NCBI RefSeq assembly: GCF_014203355.1 | Contig: NZ_JACHIR010000001.1 | Location: forward strand, 1,676,038-1,740,037 | Source: Kutzneria kofuensis | Lineage (GTDB): Bacteria > Actinomycetota > Actinomycetes > Mycobacteriales > Pseudonocardiaceae | Length of the DNA stretch: 64,000 bases | Direction of reading: 5' to 3' | Shown here: positions 1-7,420 of the stretch, in pieces | How positions within the stretch are numbered: the first letter of the stretch is position 1 | Layout of the letters: each line of letters starts with the position of its first letter | Notes under the pieces: generated by a model | Database searches by the model: none | Told to the model about the DNA's origin: nothing | The model's input: the letters and a program-made list of their open reading frames with translations, nothing else | Program-made: the position numbers and the translations under genes

Positions 1-1088
1 CGAGCTCGCCGGCCAACGAGCTGATCGCGGTGCAGGGCCTGCGCTGGCTGGACCAGCAGGTCCGCGCCGGCAAGATCAACTCCGCGCTGTTCCTGGCCAA
101 CCACCCGTCCCGCAACGGCCGGCTGTCGCCGCACGAGCTGCGCAACTGGCGCGACGTCGCCCCGCACATCGCCGTCGGCATGGAGGGCTCCCCCGGCGCG
201 CAGGCCGACTCCACGCCCGCGCCGCTGGGCAACGGCGCCGCCCGCGGCGGCTACTCCAACAGCCCCGGCGTGGACTCCTGGCCCGGCTACCCGCTGGAGC
301 TGTACCGGACGCACGGCGGCTTCGACTGGATGACGGCCAAGCTCGGCGGCCTGTGGGACTCCATGCTCGCCGAGGGCAAGGGCTGGTGGATCACGTCGAA
401 TTCCGACTCGCACCGCAACTTCGGCGACACGCTGACCAGCCCGTCGCCGGACGCCGACTACAACACCACCGGCAAGCACCTCGACGCGGTGGACAGCGGC
501 GTCAGGCACAGCTGGGCCGACTTCCGGCCGGGCCAGTACAGCCGGACCGTGGTCGGCGCGACCGACCGCAGCTACCGCGCGGTCATGGACGGCATCCGCA
601 ACGGCCGGGTCTGGGTGGCGATGGGCGGGCTGCTCGCCGGCCTCGAGGTGACGGTGTTCTCCGACGAGGGCGGCTGGCCGGTGACGTTGGGCGGTCGCAC
701 CACCGTGCGTCGCGGCGGCAACGTGACCGTGCTGGTGGTGGCGCGGCTCGCGACCCGGCCGAACGCCGGCGGCAGCATCCCGCGGCTGGCCCGGATGGAC
801 CTGATCCAGGGCATGGTCACCGGTCCGGTGGCCGACCGCGACACGTTCGCGACGCCGAGCGTGCGGGTCGTGCAGTCGTTCGAGACGCGGCGCGGATTCG
901 TGCCGGTGGCGGTGTTCCAGCACACGTTCCGCAACGTGCGCGACCCGTTCTACCTGCGCCTTCGCGGCACCGACGGCAACTTCCACGCCGAGGGCTCGAT
1001 CGAGCCGCGGATGGACCCGGCCGGCGGTGTGGATCCGTGGAGCGACCTGTGGACGTACTCGAACCCGATCTTCGTGGACGTCCGGTGA
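1..1088 (+). CDS. PHP-domain phosphoesterase-like protein, 5' truncated
   Basis: The gene runs in from the left edge; the reading frame is open from base 3, so at least the last 361 residues are present and the start is missing. The visible part holds an NHPSRNG segment and an SDSHRN segment, the kind of Asn/Asp/His clusters that bind metal in PHP-type phosphoesterases, followed by a C-terminal beta-rich half. A hydrolytic metal-dependent phosphoesterase role follows from that resemblance; the substrate cannot be told. The stop codon overlaps the GTG of the next gene by 3 of 4 bases (GTGA), so the two are probably translationally coupled. Confidence 0.6.
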   Translation, partial: SSPANELIAVQGLRWLDQQVRAGKINSALFLANHPSRNGRLSPHELRNWRDVAPHIAVGMEGSPGAQADSTPAPLGNGAARGGYSNSPGVDSWPGYPLELYRTHGGFDWMTAKLGGLWDSMLAEGKGWWITSNSDSHRNFGDTLTSPSPDADYNTTGKHLDAVDSGVRHSWADFRPGQYSRTVVGATDRSYRAVMDGIRNGRVWVAMGGLLAGLEVTVFSDEGGWPVTLGGRTTVRRGGNVTVLVVARLATRPNAGGSIPRLARMDLIQGMVTGPVADRDTFATPSVRVVQSFETRRGFVPVAVFQHTFRNVRDPFYLRLRGTDGNFHAEGSIEPRMDPAGGVDPWSDLWTYSNPIFVDVR

Positions 1089-1516
1089 CGCTGTACGCGG
1101 CGGACGGCGGTCACCGGGATCGCCACGAGGCCGAGCACTTCGCACTGGAACTGGCGCCGGAGGCTTCGCTGCTGTGCACGCACGTGGTGCGGGAGCCGGT
1201 CCCGCACCACGCGGTGTCGTTCGAACTGAACGGGCACTCGGACTTCGAGGAGCTTCGGGACCGCACCGGCGGCCGAGCCTTTCGCTTCCCCGGCCAGGAC
1301 GCCTTGCGAGGGTCGCTGACCGTGCGGGAGATCGTGGCCTCGAGCGCGATCGACCGTGTCGTCGGTGTCGGCTGCACCGCCACCGACGACACGGTCGTGG
1401 ACACGCGGGACTACGTCCGCCCGGTCTACGCCGACGGGCTGCTCACGCTGCACGTCACGCCGGCGGTGGACGGCTCGGCCGTGCCGTTGGAGGTCGAAGG
1501 CGCCCACGTCTGCTGA
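1085..1516 (+). CDS. hypothetical protein coupled to the PHP-domain gene
   Basis: This 143-residue protein starts at the GTG that overlaps the preceding stop codon. I do not recognise a family. It is soluble and acidic with no membrane segment or signal peptide, and carries several His and Cys residues (a CTHVV and a VGCTATDD segment). The GTGA overlap with the upstream PHP-domain gene suggests a shared operon and a related job. Its last 91 bases overlap the 3' end of the convergent MFS gene, which is unusual but possible; the C-terminal boundary of either gene could be a local annotation artefact. Confidence 0.5.
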   Translation: MTLYAADGGHRDRHEAEHFALELAPEASLLCTHVVREPVPHHAVSFELNGHSDFEELRDRTGGRAFRFPGQDALRGSLTVREIVASSAIDRVVGVGCTATDDTVVDTRDYVRPVYADGLLTLHVTPAVDGSAVPLEVEGAHVC

Positions 1517-2655
1517 CGACGTTCCAGCAGGCCGGAGCTGACCGCCACGACGAGGCCGGCCAACGCGAGCGCCGCGCCGATCCAGTTCGGCGAGGTGTAG
1601 CCGAGGCCGGCGTCGATGGCCAGGCCGCCGAGCCACGCGCCGAACGCGTTGCCGAGGTTGAACGCGGCGATGTTCGCCGTCGACGCCAGCGCCGGCGCGC
1701 CGTCGGCCTGCTGCATCACGCGCGTCTGGAAGCCCGGCACCGTGGCGAAGCCGATCGTGCCGAACAGCACCAGGGTGATCGCGGCCGGGATCTGGGCGTG
1801 CGCCGTGAACACGAAGACGACCAGGATCGCGGCCAGGGCGGCGAGGATGACGTACAGGCTGGGCATCAGCTTGCGGTCGGCCGCCTTGCCGCCGATCAGG
1901 TTGCCGATCACGAGGCCGACGCCGAACAGCACGAGCAGCCAGGCGACCGCGCCGGCGGAGAAGCCGGCGACGCTGGTCATCATCGGCGCGATGTAGGTGA
2001 ACGCGGCGAACACGGCGCCGAAGCCCAGCGCGGTCATGGCCAGCGCGAGCAGCACCTGCGGCCGCTTGAGCACGGCCAGCTCGCCGCGCAGGCCGCGGCT
2101 CGGTTCCAACGGCTGGTGCGGCACCAGGAACGCGACGCCGAGCAGGCCGACCACGCCGAGCGCGGTGACCGCCCAGAACGTGGCGCGCCAGCCGAAAGCC
2201 TGGCCGAGCGCGGTGCCGCCGGGCACGCCGAGCACGTTGGCCACGGTCAGGCCGGTGAACATCAGCGCGATGGCGCTGGCCTGCTTGGCCGCCGGGACCA
2301 GGCTCGCCGCGACGACCGAGCCGACGCCGAAGAACGCGCCGTGCGCCAGCGCCGCGACGACGCGGCCGGTCAGCAGCAGGGCGTAGCTGTGGGCCAGCGC
2401 CGAGATCAGGTTGCCGGCGATGAACAGCACCATCAGGCCGAGCAGCAGGTTCTTGCGGGGGACGCGGTTGCCGGCGACGGTGAGCAGTGGACCGCCGACG
2501 ACCACGCCGAGGGCGTAGCCGGAGATCAGCAGGCCCGCGGTGGGGATCGTGACGTGCAGGTCGCCGGCGACCTCCGGCAGCAGGCCCATGATGACGAACT
2601 CGGTGGTTCCGATGCCGAATGCGCTGACCGCCAGGGCGAGCAGGGCGAGGGGCAT
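1426..2655 (-). CDS. MFS transporter, DHA1 drug/sugar efflux type
   Basis: The 409-residue protein has the twelve hydrophobic segments of a major facilitator. The first helix (FGIGTTEFVIMGLLPEVA) is typical of the DHA1 family of arabinose/chloramphenicol-type exporters. It should sit in the cytoplasmic membrane and drive proton-coupled export of a small molecule. The ATG is chosen because an AAGGAA ribosome site lies 7 bases ahead; the open frame continues far upstream on the antisense of the IS but that part has no family signal. A MarR gene lies beyond the IS110 element on the opposite strand; a divergent MarR-MFS pair is a common efflux arrangement, and here the IS sits in the shared promoter region. 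Confidence 0.85.
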   Translation of the reverse strand: MPLALLALAVSAFGIGTTEFVIMGLLPEVAGDLHVTIPTAGLLISGYALGVVVGGPLLTVAGNRVPRKNLLLGLMVLFIAGNLISALAHSYALLLTGRVVAALAHGAFFGVGSVVAASLVPAAKQASAIALMFTGLTVANVLGVPGGTALGQAFGWRATFWAVTALGVVGLLGVAFLVPHQPLEPSRGLRGELAVLKRPQVLLALAMTALGFGAVFAAFTYIAPMMTSVAGFSAGAVAWLLVLFGVGLVIGNLIGGKAADRKLMPSLYVILAALAAILVVFVFTAHAQIPAAITLVLFGTIGFATVPGFQTRVMQQADGAPALASTANIAAFNLGNAFGAWLGGLAIDAGLGYTSPNWIGAALALAGLVVAVSSGLLERRQQTWAPSTSNGTAEPSTAGVTCSVSSPSA

Positions 2656-2759
2656 GACGTTCCTTATCTTCTGAGTCGGGTCGGTTCTGGTCAGTCGTAA
2701 GATCAGGAAGGCCCGGGGACCTCGGGTGTGGCTGTCATGACGGAGCCGTTGGTGTGGCT

Positions 2760-2892
2760 GGGAAGGATTGGCCGCCCGGGGTCCTGCGACGACTCGGCCG
2801 CTGATTGGGATGAGCGAAACAATCGCTGCATAAGGACGTGACGGCGAGGTCGTCTGCTGGGTGTCTGGCACGAACGACGACGGGAGGTGGCC
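2760..2892 (+). ncRNA. candidate IS110 bridge RNA region in the left end
   Basis: The non-coding stretch ahead of the transposase is GC-rich and can fold, for example GGCCG at 2770 with CGGCC near 2800. In IS110-group elements such as IS621 the sequence between the left end and the transposase gene encodes a bridge RNA that pairs with target and donor DNA. I infer the RNA from position and family only; I cannot define its ends or its two guide loops by eye. Confidence 0.3.
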
Positions 2893-4092
2893 GTGCCGCA
2901 ACTGTGGGCCGGTGTGGACGCGGGCAAAGCCCACCACCACTGCGTGGTGATCAACGCCGAGGGCGACAAGATCCTGTCCCGGCGAGTGCCCAACAACGAG
3001 GCCGAACTGCTGGAGCTGATCGCCGATGTCCGAGCGCTGTCGCCCGACGTGCTGTGGGCGATCGATCTCAACGCCGGCGGCGGCGCGCTGCTGATCGCCC
3101 TGTTGGTCAACCACGACCAGGCCCTGCTCTACATCCCCGGCCGCACCGTCCACCACGCCTCGGCCGGCTACCGAGGATCGGGCAAAAGTGACGCCAAGGA
3201 CGCGTTCATCATCGCCGACCAGGCCCGCATGCGCCGCGACCTGCACCCGATGACCGCCGGCGACGAGATCGCCGTGGACCTGCGGATCCTGACCGCCCGC
3301 CGCTACGACCTGACCGCCGACCGCACGAGGGCGATCAACCGGCTGCGCGCCCAGATCCTGGAGTACTTCCCCGCCCTGGAACGAGCCTTTGACTACAGCT
3401 CCTCCAAAGCCGCGCTGGTGCTGTTGACCGGCTTTCAGACTCCCGCCGCGCTGCGGGAGTGCGGCCAGGCCGAGCTGGCCACCTGGCTGCGGGCCCGCAA
3501 GGTCCGCAACGGCGCCGCAATCGCCGCGACCGCGATCGCCGCAGCCCGGGCCCAGCTCACCGCCGTTCCCGGACAGTCCACTGCCGCGGCCATGACGGCG
3601 CGGCTGGCCAAGGGGGTGATGGCCCTGGATGAGGAGATCGCGGAGACCGACGCCCTGATCGAGGGCCGGTTTCGCCAGCACCGGCACGCCGCCGTGATCC
3701 TGAGCATGCCCGGCATCGGGCCGTTGCTCGGGGCCGAGATCATCGCTCTGACCGGCGGGGATCCGGCCGCGTTCGGCAGCGTTGACCGGCTGGCCGGTGT
3801 CGCCGGCCTGGCGCCGGTCCCGCGTGACTCCGGCCGGGTTCAGGGCAACCTGCGCCGTCCGCGCCGCTACAACCGGCGGCTGCTGCGGGCGTTCTACCTG
3901 TCCGCGCAGTACGCCATCGTCCGGTGTCCGGAGTCGAAGGCCTTCTACGAACGCAAACGGCACGAGGGCAAGGTCCACAAGCAGGCCGTACTGGCCCTGG
4001 CGCGTCGACGCCTCAACGTCGTGTGGGCGCTCGTCCGCGACGAACGAACGTTCCAGCCCCACGTGCCACGACCAGGCAGCGCAGCAGCCTGA
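2893..4092 (+). CDS. IS110-family transposase (DEDD recombinase)
   Basis: The 399-residue protein has the two IS110 domains in order. The N-terminal RuvC-like DEDD domain begins with GVDAGKAHH (Asp9) and includes SDAKDAF; the C-terminal Transposase_20 domain holds LSMPGIGPLLGAEIIA, GVAGLAPVPRDSG and the YNRRLLRAFY helix that carries the conserved serine/helix-hairpin region in this family. It catalyses RNA-guided recombination of the element. GTG 2893 is preferred over GTG 2887 because GGGAGG lies 5 bases ahead of it. The length is normal and no frame break is visible, so the element may be active. Confidence 0.95.
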   Translation: MPQLWAGVDAGKAHHHCVVINAEGDKILSRRVPNNEAELLELIADVRALSPDVLWAIDLNAGGGALLIALLVNHDQALLYIPGRTVHHASAGYRGSGKSDAKDAFIIADQARMRRDLHPMTAGDEIAVDLRILTARRYDLTADRTRAINRLRAQILEYFPALERAFDYSSSKAALVLLTGFQTPAALRECGQAELATWLRARKVRNGAAIAATAIAAARAQLTAVPGQSTAAAMTARLAKGVMALDEEIAETDALIEGRFRQHRHAAVILSMPGIGPLLGAEIIALTGGDPAAFGSVDRLAGVAGLAPVPRDSGRVQGNLRRPRRYNRRLLRAFYLSAQYAIVRCPESKAFYERKRHEGKVHKQAVLALARRRLNVVWALVRDERTFQPHVPRPGSAAA

Positions 4093-4174
4093 CAGGCTCA
4101 CCGCCTATCACCGCTACCGCTTGACAACGTCATTGGGAATCCTTCCCCAGTAGACTCTCGAGTAGCAAGCTTCC

Positions 4175-4212
4175 GCAATAGTTGCAGACGCTTGTTAATG
4201 TTGCACGCAAGT
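4175..4212. promoter_or_regulatory. possible MarR operator ahead of the marR gene
   Basis: A perfect short dyad GCAA-TAG-TTGC lies at 4175-4185, and a second symmetric element, CTTG...CAAG, spans about 4191-4211 just ahead of the MarR start. TTGC/GCAA half-sites like these are common in MarR-family operators. The assignment is by position and symmetry only. Confidence 0.35.
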
Positions 4213-4243
4213 ATGCCCGGGGCAAGCCGAGGAGGAGTGAGCC

Positions 4244-4675
4244 GTGACACTGGCCGACGAGGACGTCCGCAGGGCACAGGGCTGGTGCACGCTGGCGGCG
4301 CTGCACAACCGCATCGAGGACCGGCTGGAGCGGGCGCTGCAGGCTTCGCACGAGCTGTCCGTCCGGGAGTACGGCGTGCTGCTGACGCTGTCCACCCAGC
4401 AGGAGCACCACCTGCGGATGAACCAGCTGGCCGACGCCGTCGTGCTCAGCCAGTCCGCCACCACGCGACTGGTCAACCGGCTGGAGGACCGCGGGCTGCT
4501 GCGGCGCTACCTGTGCCCGACCGACCGCCGGGGCATCTACACCGAGGTCACCGAGGCCGGATTCGCGCTGCTCGAAGCCGCCCGGCCGGTCAACGACGCG
4601 GAGCTGGAGAGGGCCCTGGCCGAGGCGGAGCAGAACCCGGAGTTCGCCCCCCTCGTGCGCGCACTGTCAGCTTGA
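4244..4675 (+). CDS. MarR-family transcriptional regulator
   Basis: The 143-residue protein has the MarR winged-helix fold: an N-terminal dimerisation helix, the recognition helix region (LADAVVLSQSATTRLVNRLE, about residues 66-85) and the basic wing (CPTDRRGIYTEVTEAG). It should bind a palindrome in its own promoter region and respond to a small ligand. GTG 4244 has a GAGGAG ribosome site about 9 bases ahead. It most likely once controlled the MFS exporter to its left, from which it is now separated by the IS110 element. Its last 86 bases overlap the convergent PAP2 gene. Confidence 0.88.
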   Translation: MTLADEDVRRAQGWCTLAALHNRIEDRLERALQASHELSVREYGVLLTLSTQQEHHLRMNQLADAVVLSQSATTRLVNRLEDRGLLRRYLCPTDRRGIYTEVTEAGFALLEAARPVNDAELERALAEAEQNPEFAPLVRALSA

Positions 4676-5165
4676 CCAGCAGATACGCCACCGCCGACCC
4701 GACGAACGCGCCGGCCAGCACGTCGTGCGGGTAGTGCACGCCCAGGTACACCCGGGTGGCGCCGATGAGGACGGCGACGATCAGGGCGACGAGCCCGAGC
4801 CTGCGGTCCAGGACCAGGATCGCGACCGCCGCCGCGAAGGCGATCGTCGCGTGGTTGCTCGGGAACGAGTAGTCGGTCGGCGGATCGCAGGGCTGGACCG
4901 TGTAGAGGTCCTTCAGGGTCAGGCACGGCCTCGGCTCGGTGACCAGCACCTTGAGGCCGATGCTGATCAGCCAGGCCACCGGCGGCGCGACGAGCGCCGC
5001 CAGCAGCGCCGGCCGGGACGCGCCGCGCCGCCAGCACAGCGCCCAGAGCAGGACGAACAGCACGAACCCGTAGTCGGAGAACACCTCGACGGGCAGGTGC
5101 AACCACCCGGTGGCCCGGGCCAGGGCCGTGCCCACCGTCAACACACCGTCGTCGAATTCCTGCAC
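4590..5165 (-). CDS. PAP2-family membrane phosphatase
   Basis: The 191-residue membrane protein carries all three PAP2 signature motifs: KVLVTEPRP (K-x6-RP), SFPSNH (PSGH-like) and ATRVYLGVHYPHD (SR-x5-H-x3-D with Thr for Ser). Such enzymes dephosphorylate lipid pyrophosphates, and bacterial members like BcrC recycle undecaprenyl pyrophosphate and give bacitracin tolerance. The start is a GTG with no clear ribosome site. It is divergent from the BlaI gene, with a symmetric operator 10-23 bases ahead of its start, so it is probably repressed by BlaI. The undecaprenyl substrate is inferred from the UppS-like gene nearby. Confidence 0.88.
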   Translation of the reverse strand: MQEFDDGVLTVGTALARATGWLHLPVEVFSDYGFVLFVLLWALCWRRGASRPALLAALVAPPVAWLISIGLKVLVTEPRPCLTLKDLYTVQPCDPPTDYSFPSNHATIAFAAAVAILVLDRRLGLVALIVAVLIGATRVYLGVHYPHDVLAGAFVGSAVAYLLVKLTVRARGGRTPGSAPPRPGPSPAPRR

Positions 5166-5174
5166 AGTTAACGT

Positions 5175-5188
5175 CTACACCTATGTAG
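5175..5188. promoter_or_regulatory. BlaI/MecI-type operator
   Basis: A perfect dyad CTACA-CCTA-TGTAG sits between the divergent PAP2 and BlaI genes. BlaI/MecI operators are built around TACA...TGTA, as here. Its position, within 25 bases of both start codons, fits autorepression and control of the PAP2 gene. Confidence 0.7.
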
Positions 5189-5217
5189 TAGATCGTGCGC
5201 GGCCGTAGATTGTGCCG

Positions 5218-5571
5218 ATGCGACGCAGGTCCGGCGAACTCGAGTCCGAGGTGCTGGCCGCGCTGTGGGCGGCCGACGGCGCGATGACGCCCGCCCAGAT
5301 GCAGGCCGAACTCGGCGGCACGCTCGCGTACACCACCGTGGTCACGATCCTCTCCCGACTGCACGACAAGGGCGTGGCTGCACGGGAGAGGCAAGGTCGG
5401 GCGTACGCGTACTCCCCAGTGCAGGACGAACCGGGGCTGGCGGCCAGTCGGATGCGTAAGCTCCTCGACGCCGAGCCGGACCGGCGCACCGTGCTGGCCC
5501 GGTTCGTGACGGACCTGAGCGAGGAGGACGAAGTGCTGCTGCGACAACTGCTCGCGGACTCGGATGGATGA
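5218..5571 (+). CDS. BlaI/MecI/CopY-family repressor
   Basis: The 117-residue protein shows the BlaI winged helix: LESEVLAALW at the N terminus, the recognition helix LAYTTVVTILSRLHDKG and the wing with Arg and Tyr (ERQGRAYAYSP), followed by the C-terminal dimerisation helix. It should repress through the CTACA/TGTAG dyad about 30 bases upstream. The ATG is chosen over an in-frame GTG two codons earlier; neither has a ribosome site, so the message may be leaderless. Its stop overlaps the M56 protease gene by 8 bases, the usual pairing of a BlaI repressor with the protease that inactivates it. Confidence 0.9.
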   Translation: MRRRSGELESEVLAALWAADGAMTPAQMQAELGGTLAYTTVVTILSRLHDKGVAARERQGRAYAYSPVQDEPGLAASRMRKLLDAEPDRRTVLARFVTDLSEEDEVLLRQLLADSDG

Positions 5572-6349
5572 CGGCGCGCTGGTGCCGCTGCTGGCGCCGA
5601 TGCTGGCCTGGGCGTTGGTCCACTGCCGGTCGTGGCAGCCGCGGCCGACGAGTTGGCTGATCGCGGGGATCTCCGTGCTGCTGGCCCTGGCCAGCACCGT
5701 GACGCTCGCCGTGACCGCGGTGTCCTCCCTGCTCAGCGGTTCCGTGGTACTCGGTGTGACGCTGACCCTTCTCTTCGTCGCCGCCACGTTCTCCGTCGGC
5801 GCCGCCGCCTGGCACCGGCGGCGGGCGTGGCGGATTCCCGTTGACGGGCTTGCCATCCTGCCCGACGACGAGCCGCTCGCCTATGCGCTGCCCGGCGGCG
5901 TTGTCGTCTCCCGAGGCATGGTCCGTGCCCTCTGCGCCGACCAGCGGCGGGCGCTGCTCGCCCACGAGCGGGCCCACGTTTCCTTGCGGCATCACCGTTT
6001 CGTGCTGCTCGTCGACCTCGCCAGCGCCGCCCAGCCGCTGCTGTGGCCGCTTCGGGCCGCCGTTCGGTACACAGTGGAGCGTTGGGCCGACGAGGTCGCG
6101 GCCAGCGCCACCGGTGACCGCGTGCTCACCGCCCGTGCCGTCGCCACCGCCGCCCTCGCGGCCCGTCACGCCCGGCTTTCCGTTGCCGCGCTGGGCATTT
6201 CCGCCGGTCCCGTCCCGCAACGCGTCGCCGCCCTGCTGACGCCGGTGCGGCCCCGGTACCGGATTCTCGCCCTGCTCACCGTGGCGCTGGTCGCCTACGT
6301 CTTCGTCGAGGCCACCGAGGCCGTGTTCGACCTGTGGCAGCTTCTCTAG
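5564..6349 (+). CDS. M56-family (BlaR1-like) membrane metalloprotease
   Basis: The 261-residue protein has several N-terminal membrane segments, a zinc-binding HERAH motif (HExxH, about residues 134-138), a downstream WADEVA that can supply the third ligand, and a final C-terminal helix. M56 proteases such as BlaR1 and MecR1 act on the partner BlaI repressor to switch on target genes. This one lacks the C-terminal penicillin-binding sensor domain of BlaR1, so the signal must be sensed by the membrane part or another protein. It overlaps blaI by 8 bases and the convergent UppS-like gene by 4. Confidence 0.88.
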   Translation: MDDGALVPLLAPMLAWALVHCRSWQPRPTSWLIAGISVLLALASTVTLAVTAVSSLLSGSVVLGVTLTLLFVAATFSVGAAAWHRRRAWRIPVDGLAILPDDEPLAYALPGGVVVSRGMVRALCADQRRALLAHERAHVSLRHHRFVLLVDLASAAQPLLWPLRAAVRYTVERWADEVAASATGDRVLTARAVATAALAARHARLSVAALGISAGPVPQRVAALLTPVRPRYRILALLTVALVAYVFVEATEAVFDLWQLL

Positions 6350-7092
6350 GCCCCGTGACGACGCTGCCGCTGGGCGTAACTCCTCAGCGCCCTGAGGAAG
6401 TCCACCTCACGGAACGCCGGCCAGTACGCCTCGCAGAAGTACAGCTCCGCGTAGGCGCTCTGCCACAGCAGGAAGTTCGACATCCGCTGCTCGCCGCTGG
6501 TCCGGATCACCAGATCCGGGTCGGGGCGGCCGGCCGTGTACAGCCTTCCCGTGATGTCGTCCATCGTCAGCTCGGCCGCGATGTCCCGGGGATCCCGGTT
6601 CGCGTTGGCGTACAGGTGTTCCCTGACCGCGTCCACCAACTCCTGCCGGCCCCCGTATCCCACCGCCAACGTGATGTGCCCCTTGTCGCGGCGCCTCGTC
6701 GCCTCGACCGCCCGCTTCAACGCGTGCGCCGTGCTGTCCGGCAGCACATCGAGGCTCCCCGCGACGTGCACCCGCCAGTGATCGTTCCGCTTGGTGAGCC
6801 GGTCCGTCACGACGTCCTCGATCACCCCCATCAGGTACGCCACCTCCGCGTCGTCCCGGCGCTGGAGGTTCTCCGTCGAGCACACGAACACCGTCACGTG
6901 CTCGATTCCCGCCGCCCGGCACCACTCCAGCACGTCGTCCACGTGCTCCGCCCCGTAGCGGTGCCCCACGCTCGGCGACGCCATCCCCATCTGCCTGGCC
7001 CAGCGCCGGTTCCCGTCCATGATCAGCCCCACGTGCTGGGGCACGGGGCCGTTCACGACGCGTTTGCGCAGGCGTCGGGCGTACAGGGGCAT
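6346..7092 (-). CDS. uppS: (2Z)-isoprenyl diphosphate synthase, UppS family
   Basis: The 248-residue cis-prenyltransferase has the diagnostic start IMDGNRRWAR (catalytic Asp26) and the C-terminal RTSGEQRMSNFLLWQSAY and ELYF motifs. These enzymes condense isopentenyl diphosphate onto an allylic primer to make the polyprenyl diphosphate used as cell-wall lipid carrier. Actinomycetes usually have two or more copies with different chain lengths; the product of this one cannot be read from sequence. No clear ribosome site precedes the ATG. It is convergent with the M56 gene and close to a PAP2 phosphatase, which hints at a joint role in lipid-carrier supply. Confidence 0.92.
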   Translation of the reverse strand: MPLYARRLRKRVVNGPVPQHVGLIMDGNRRWARQMGMASPSVGHRYGAEHVDDVLEWCRAAGIEHVTVFVCSTENLQRRDDAEVAYLMGVIEDVVTDRLTKRNDHWRVHVAGSLDVLPDSTAHALKRAVEATRRRDKGHITLAVGYGGRQELVDAVREHLYANANRDPRDIAAELTMDDITGRLYTAGRPDPDLVIRTSGEQRMSNFLLWQSAYAELYFCEAYWPAFREVDFLRALRSYAQRQRRHGA

Positions 7093-7173
7093 AGAGCGGT
7101 CCGGTGAGCCAGTCAGCCATACCCTTCACCGAACCAGGAACATGTGCAGATTCCGCGCAGGTCCTGTGAGGAT

Positions 7174-7413
7174 TTACTCCGGACGGTCCTCGCTGCCGAT
7201 CCGGGGGAACGGCCTGGTGGAGAAGACGACCTCCACCGGGACCTCGAAGTACTCGGCGATGCGCAGCGCCAGGTAGAGGCTGGCGCTGTACTCGCCGCGT
7301 TCGAGGTAACCGACGGTCTGGTAGTGCACCCCGAGCGCCTCGGCCAGCTGGCGGCGGCTGATGCCGCGCTCGGCCCGCAGCATGGCGATGCGGTTGTGCA
7401 CCGTCTCGGTCAT
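7174..7413 (-). CDS. small XRE-family helix-turn-helix regulator
   Basis: The 79-residue protein is almost entirely one Cro/C1-type helix-turn-helix: RGISRRQLAEALGVHYQTVG then YLERGEYSASLYLALRIAEYF. ATG 7413 is chosen because GAGG lies 6 bases ahead; an in-frame TTG 15 bases upstream is weaker. It follows the ABC permease by 7 bases on the same strand and is therefore the third gene of an ATPase-permease-regulator operon. Small XRE proteins of this size often control the transporter they travel with. A symmetric site ahead of the ATPase gene (9201-9220) is a possible target. Confidence 0.85.
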   Translation of the reverse strand: MTETVHNRIAMLRAERGISRRQLAEALGVHYQTVGYLERGEYSASLYLALRIAEYFEVPVEVVFSTRPFPRIGSEDRPE

Positions 7414-7420
7414 CCGTGCC

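Larger units (their letters stand above)
2760..4147 (+). mobile_element. IS110-family insertion sequence (ends approximate)
   Basis: The element holds one IS110-type transposase gene plus non-coding left and right ends. The limits given are a 10-bp inverted repeat that I see on both sides (GGGAAGGATT at 2760-2769, AATCCTTCCC at 4138-4147). IS110 elements usually lack clear terminal inverted repeats and make no long target duplication, so the true ends may lie outside this pair; the left end must fall after the MFS start at 2655 and the right end before the MarR start at 4244. The insertion separates a divergent MFS/MarR pair. Confidence 0.55.

Noticed and set aside
1426-4101. An 891-codon minus-strand open frame that covers the MFS gene and the antisense of the IS110 transposase
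   Set aside because: Only the last 409 codons show an MFS sequence with a ribosome site at 2655; the rest is the antisense of the transposase and has no family signal.
4671-4700. A tRNA or rRNA gene in any intergenic gap
   Set aside because: No cloverleaf with a TTC-loop or CCA-type end was seen in the gaps I read; no rRNA-like sequence is present.
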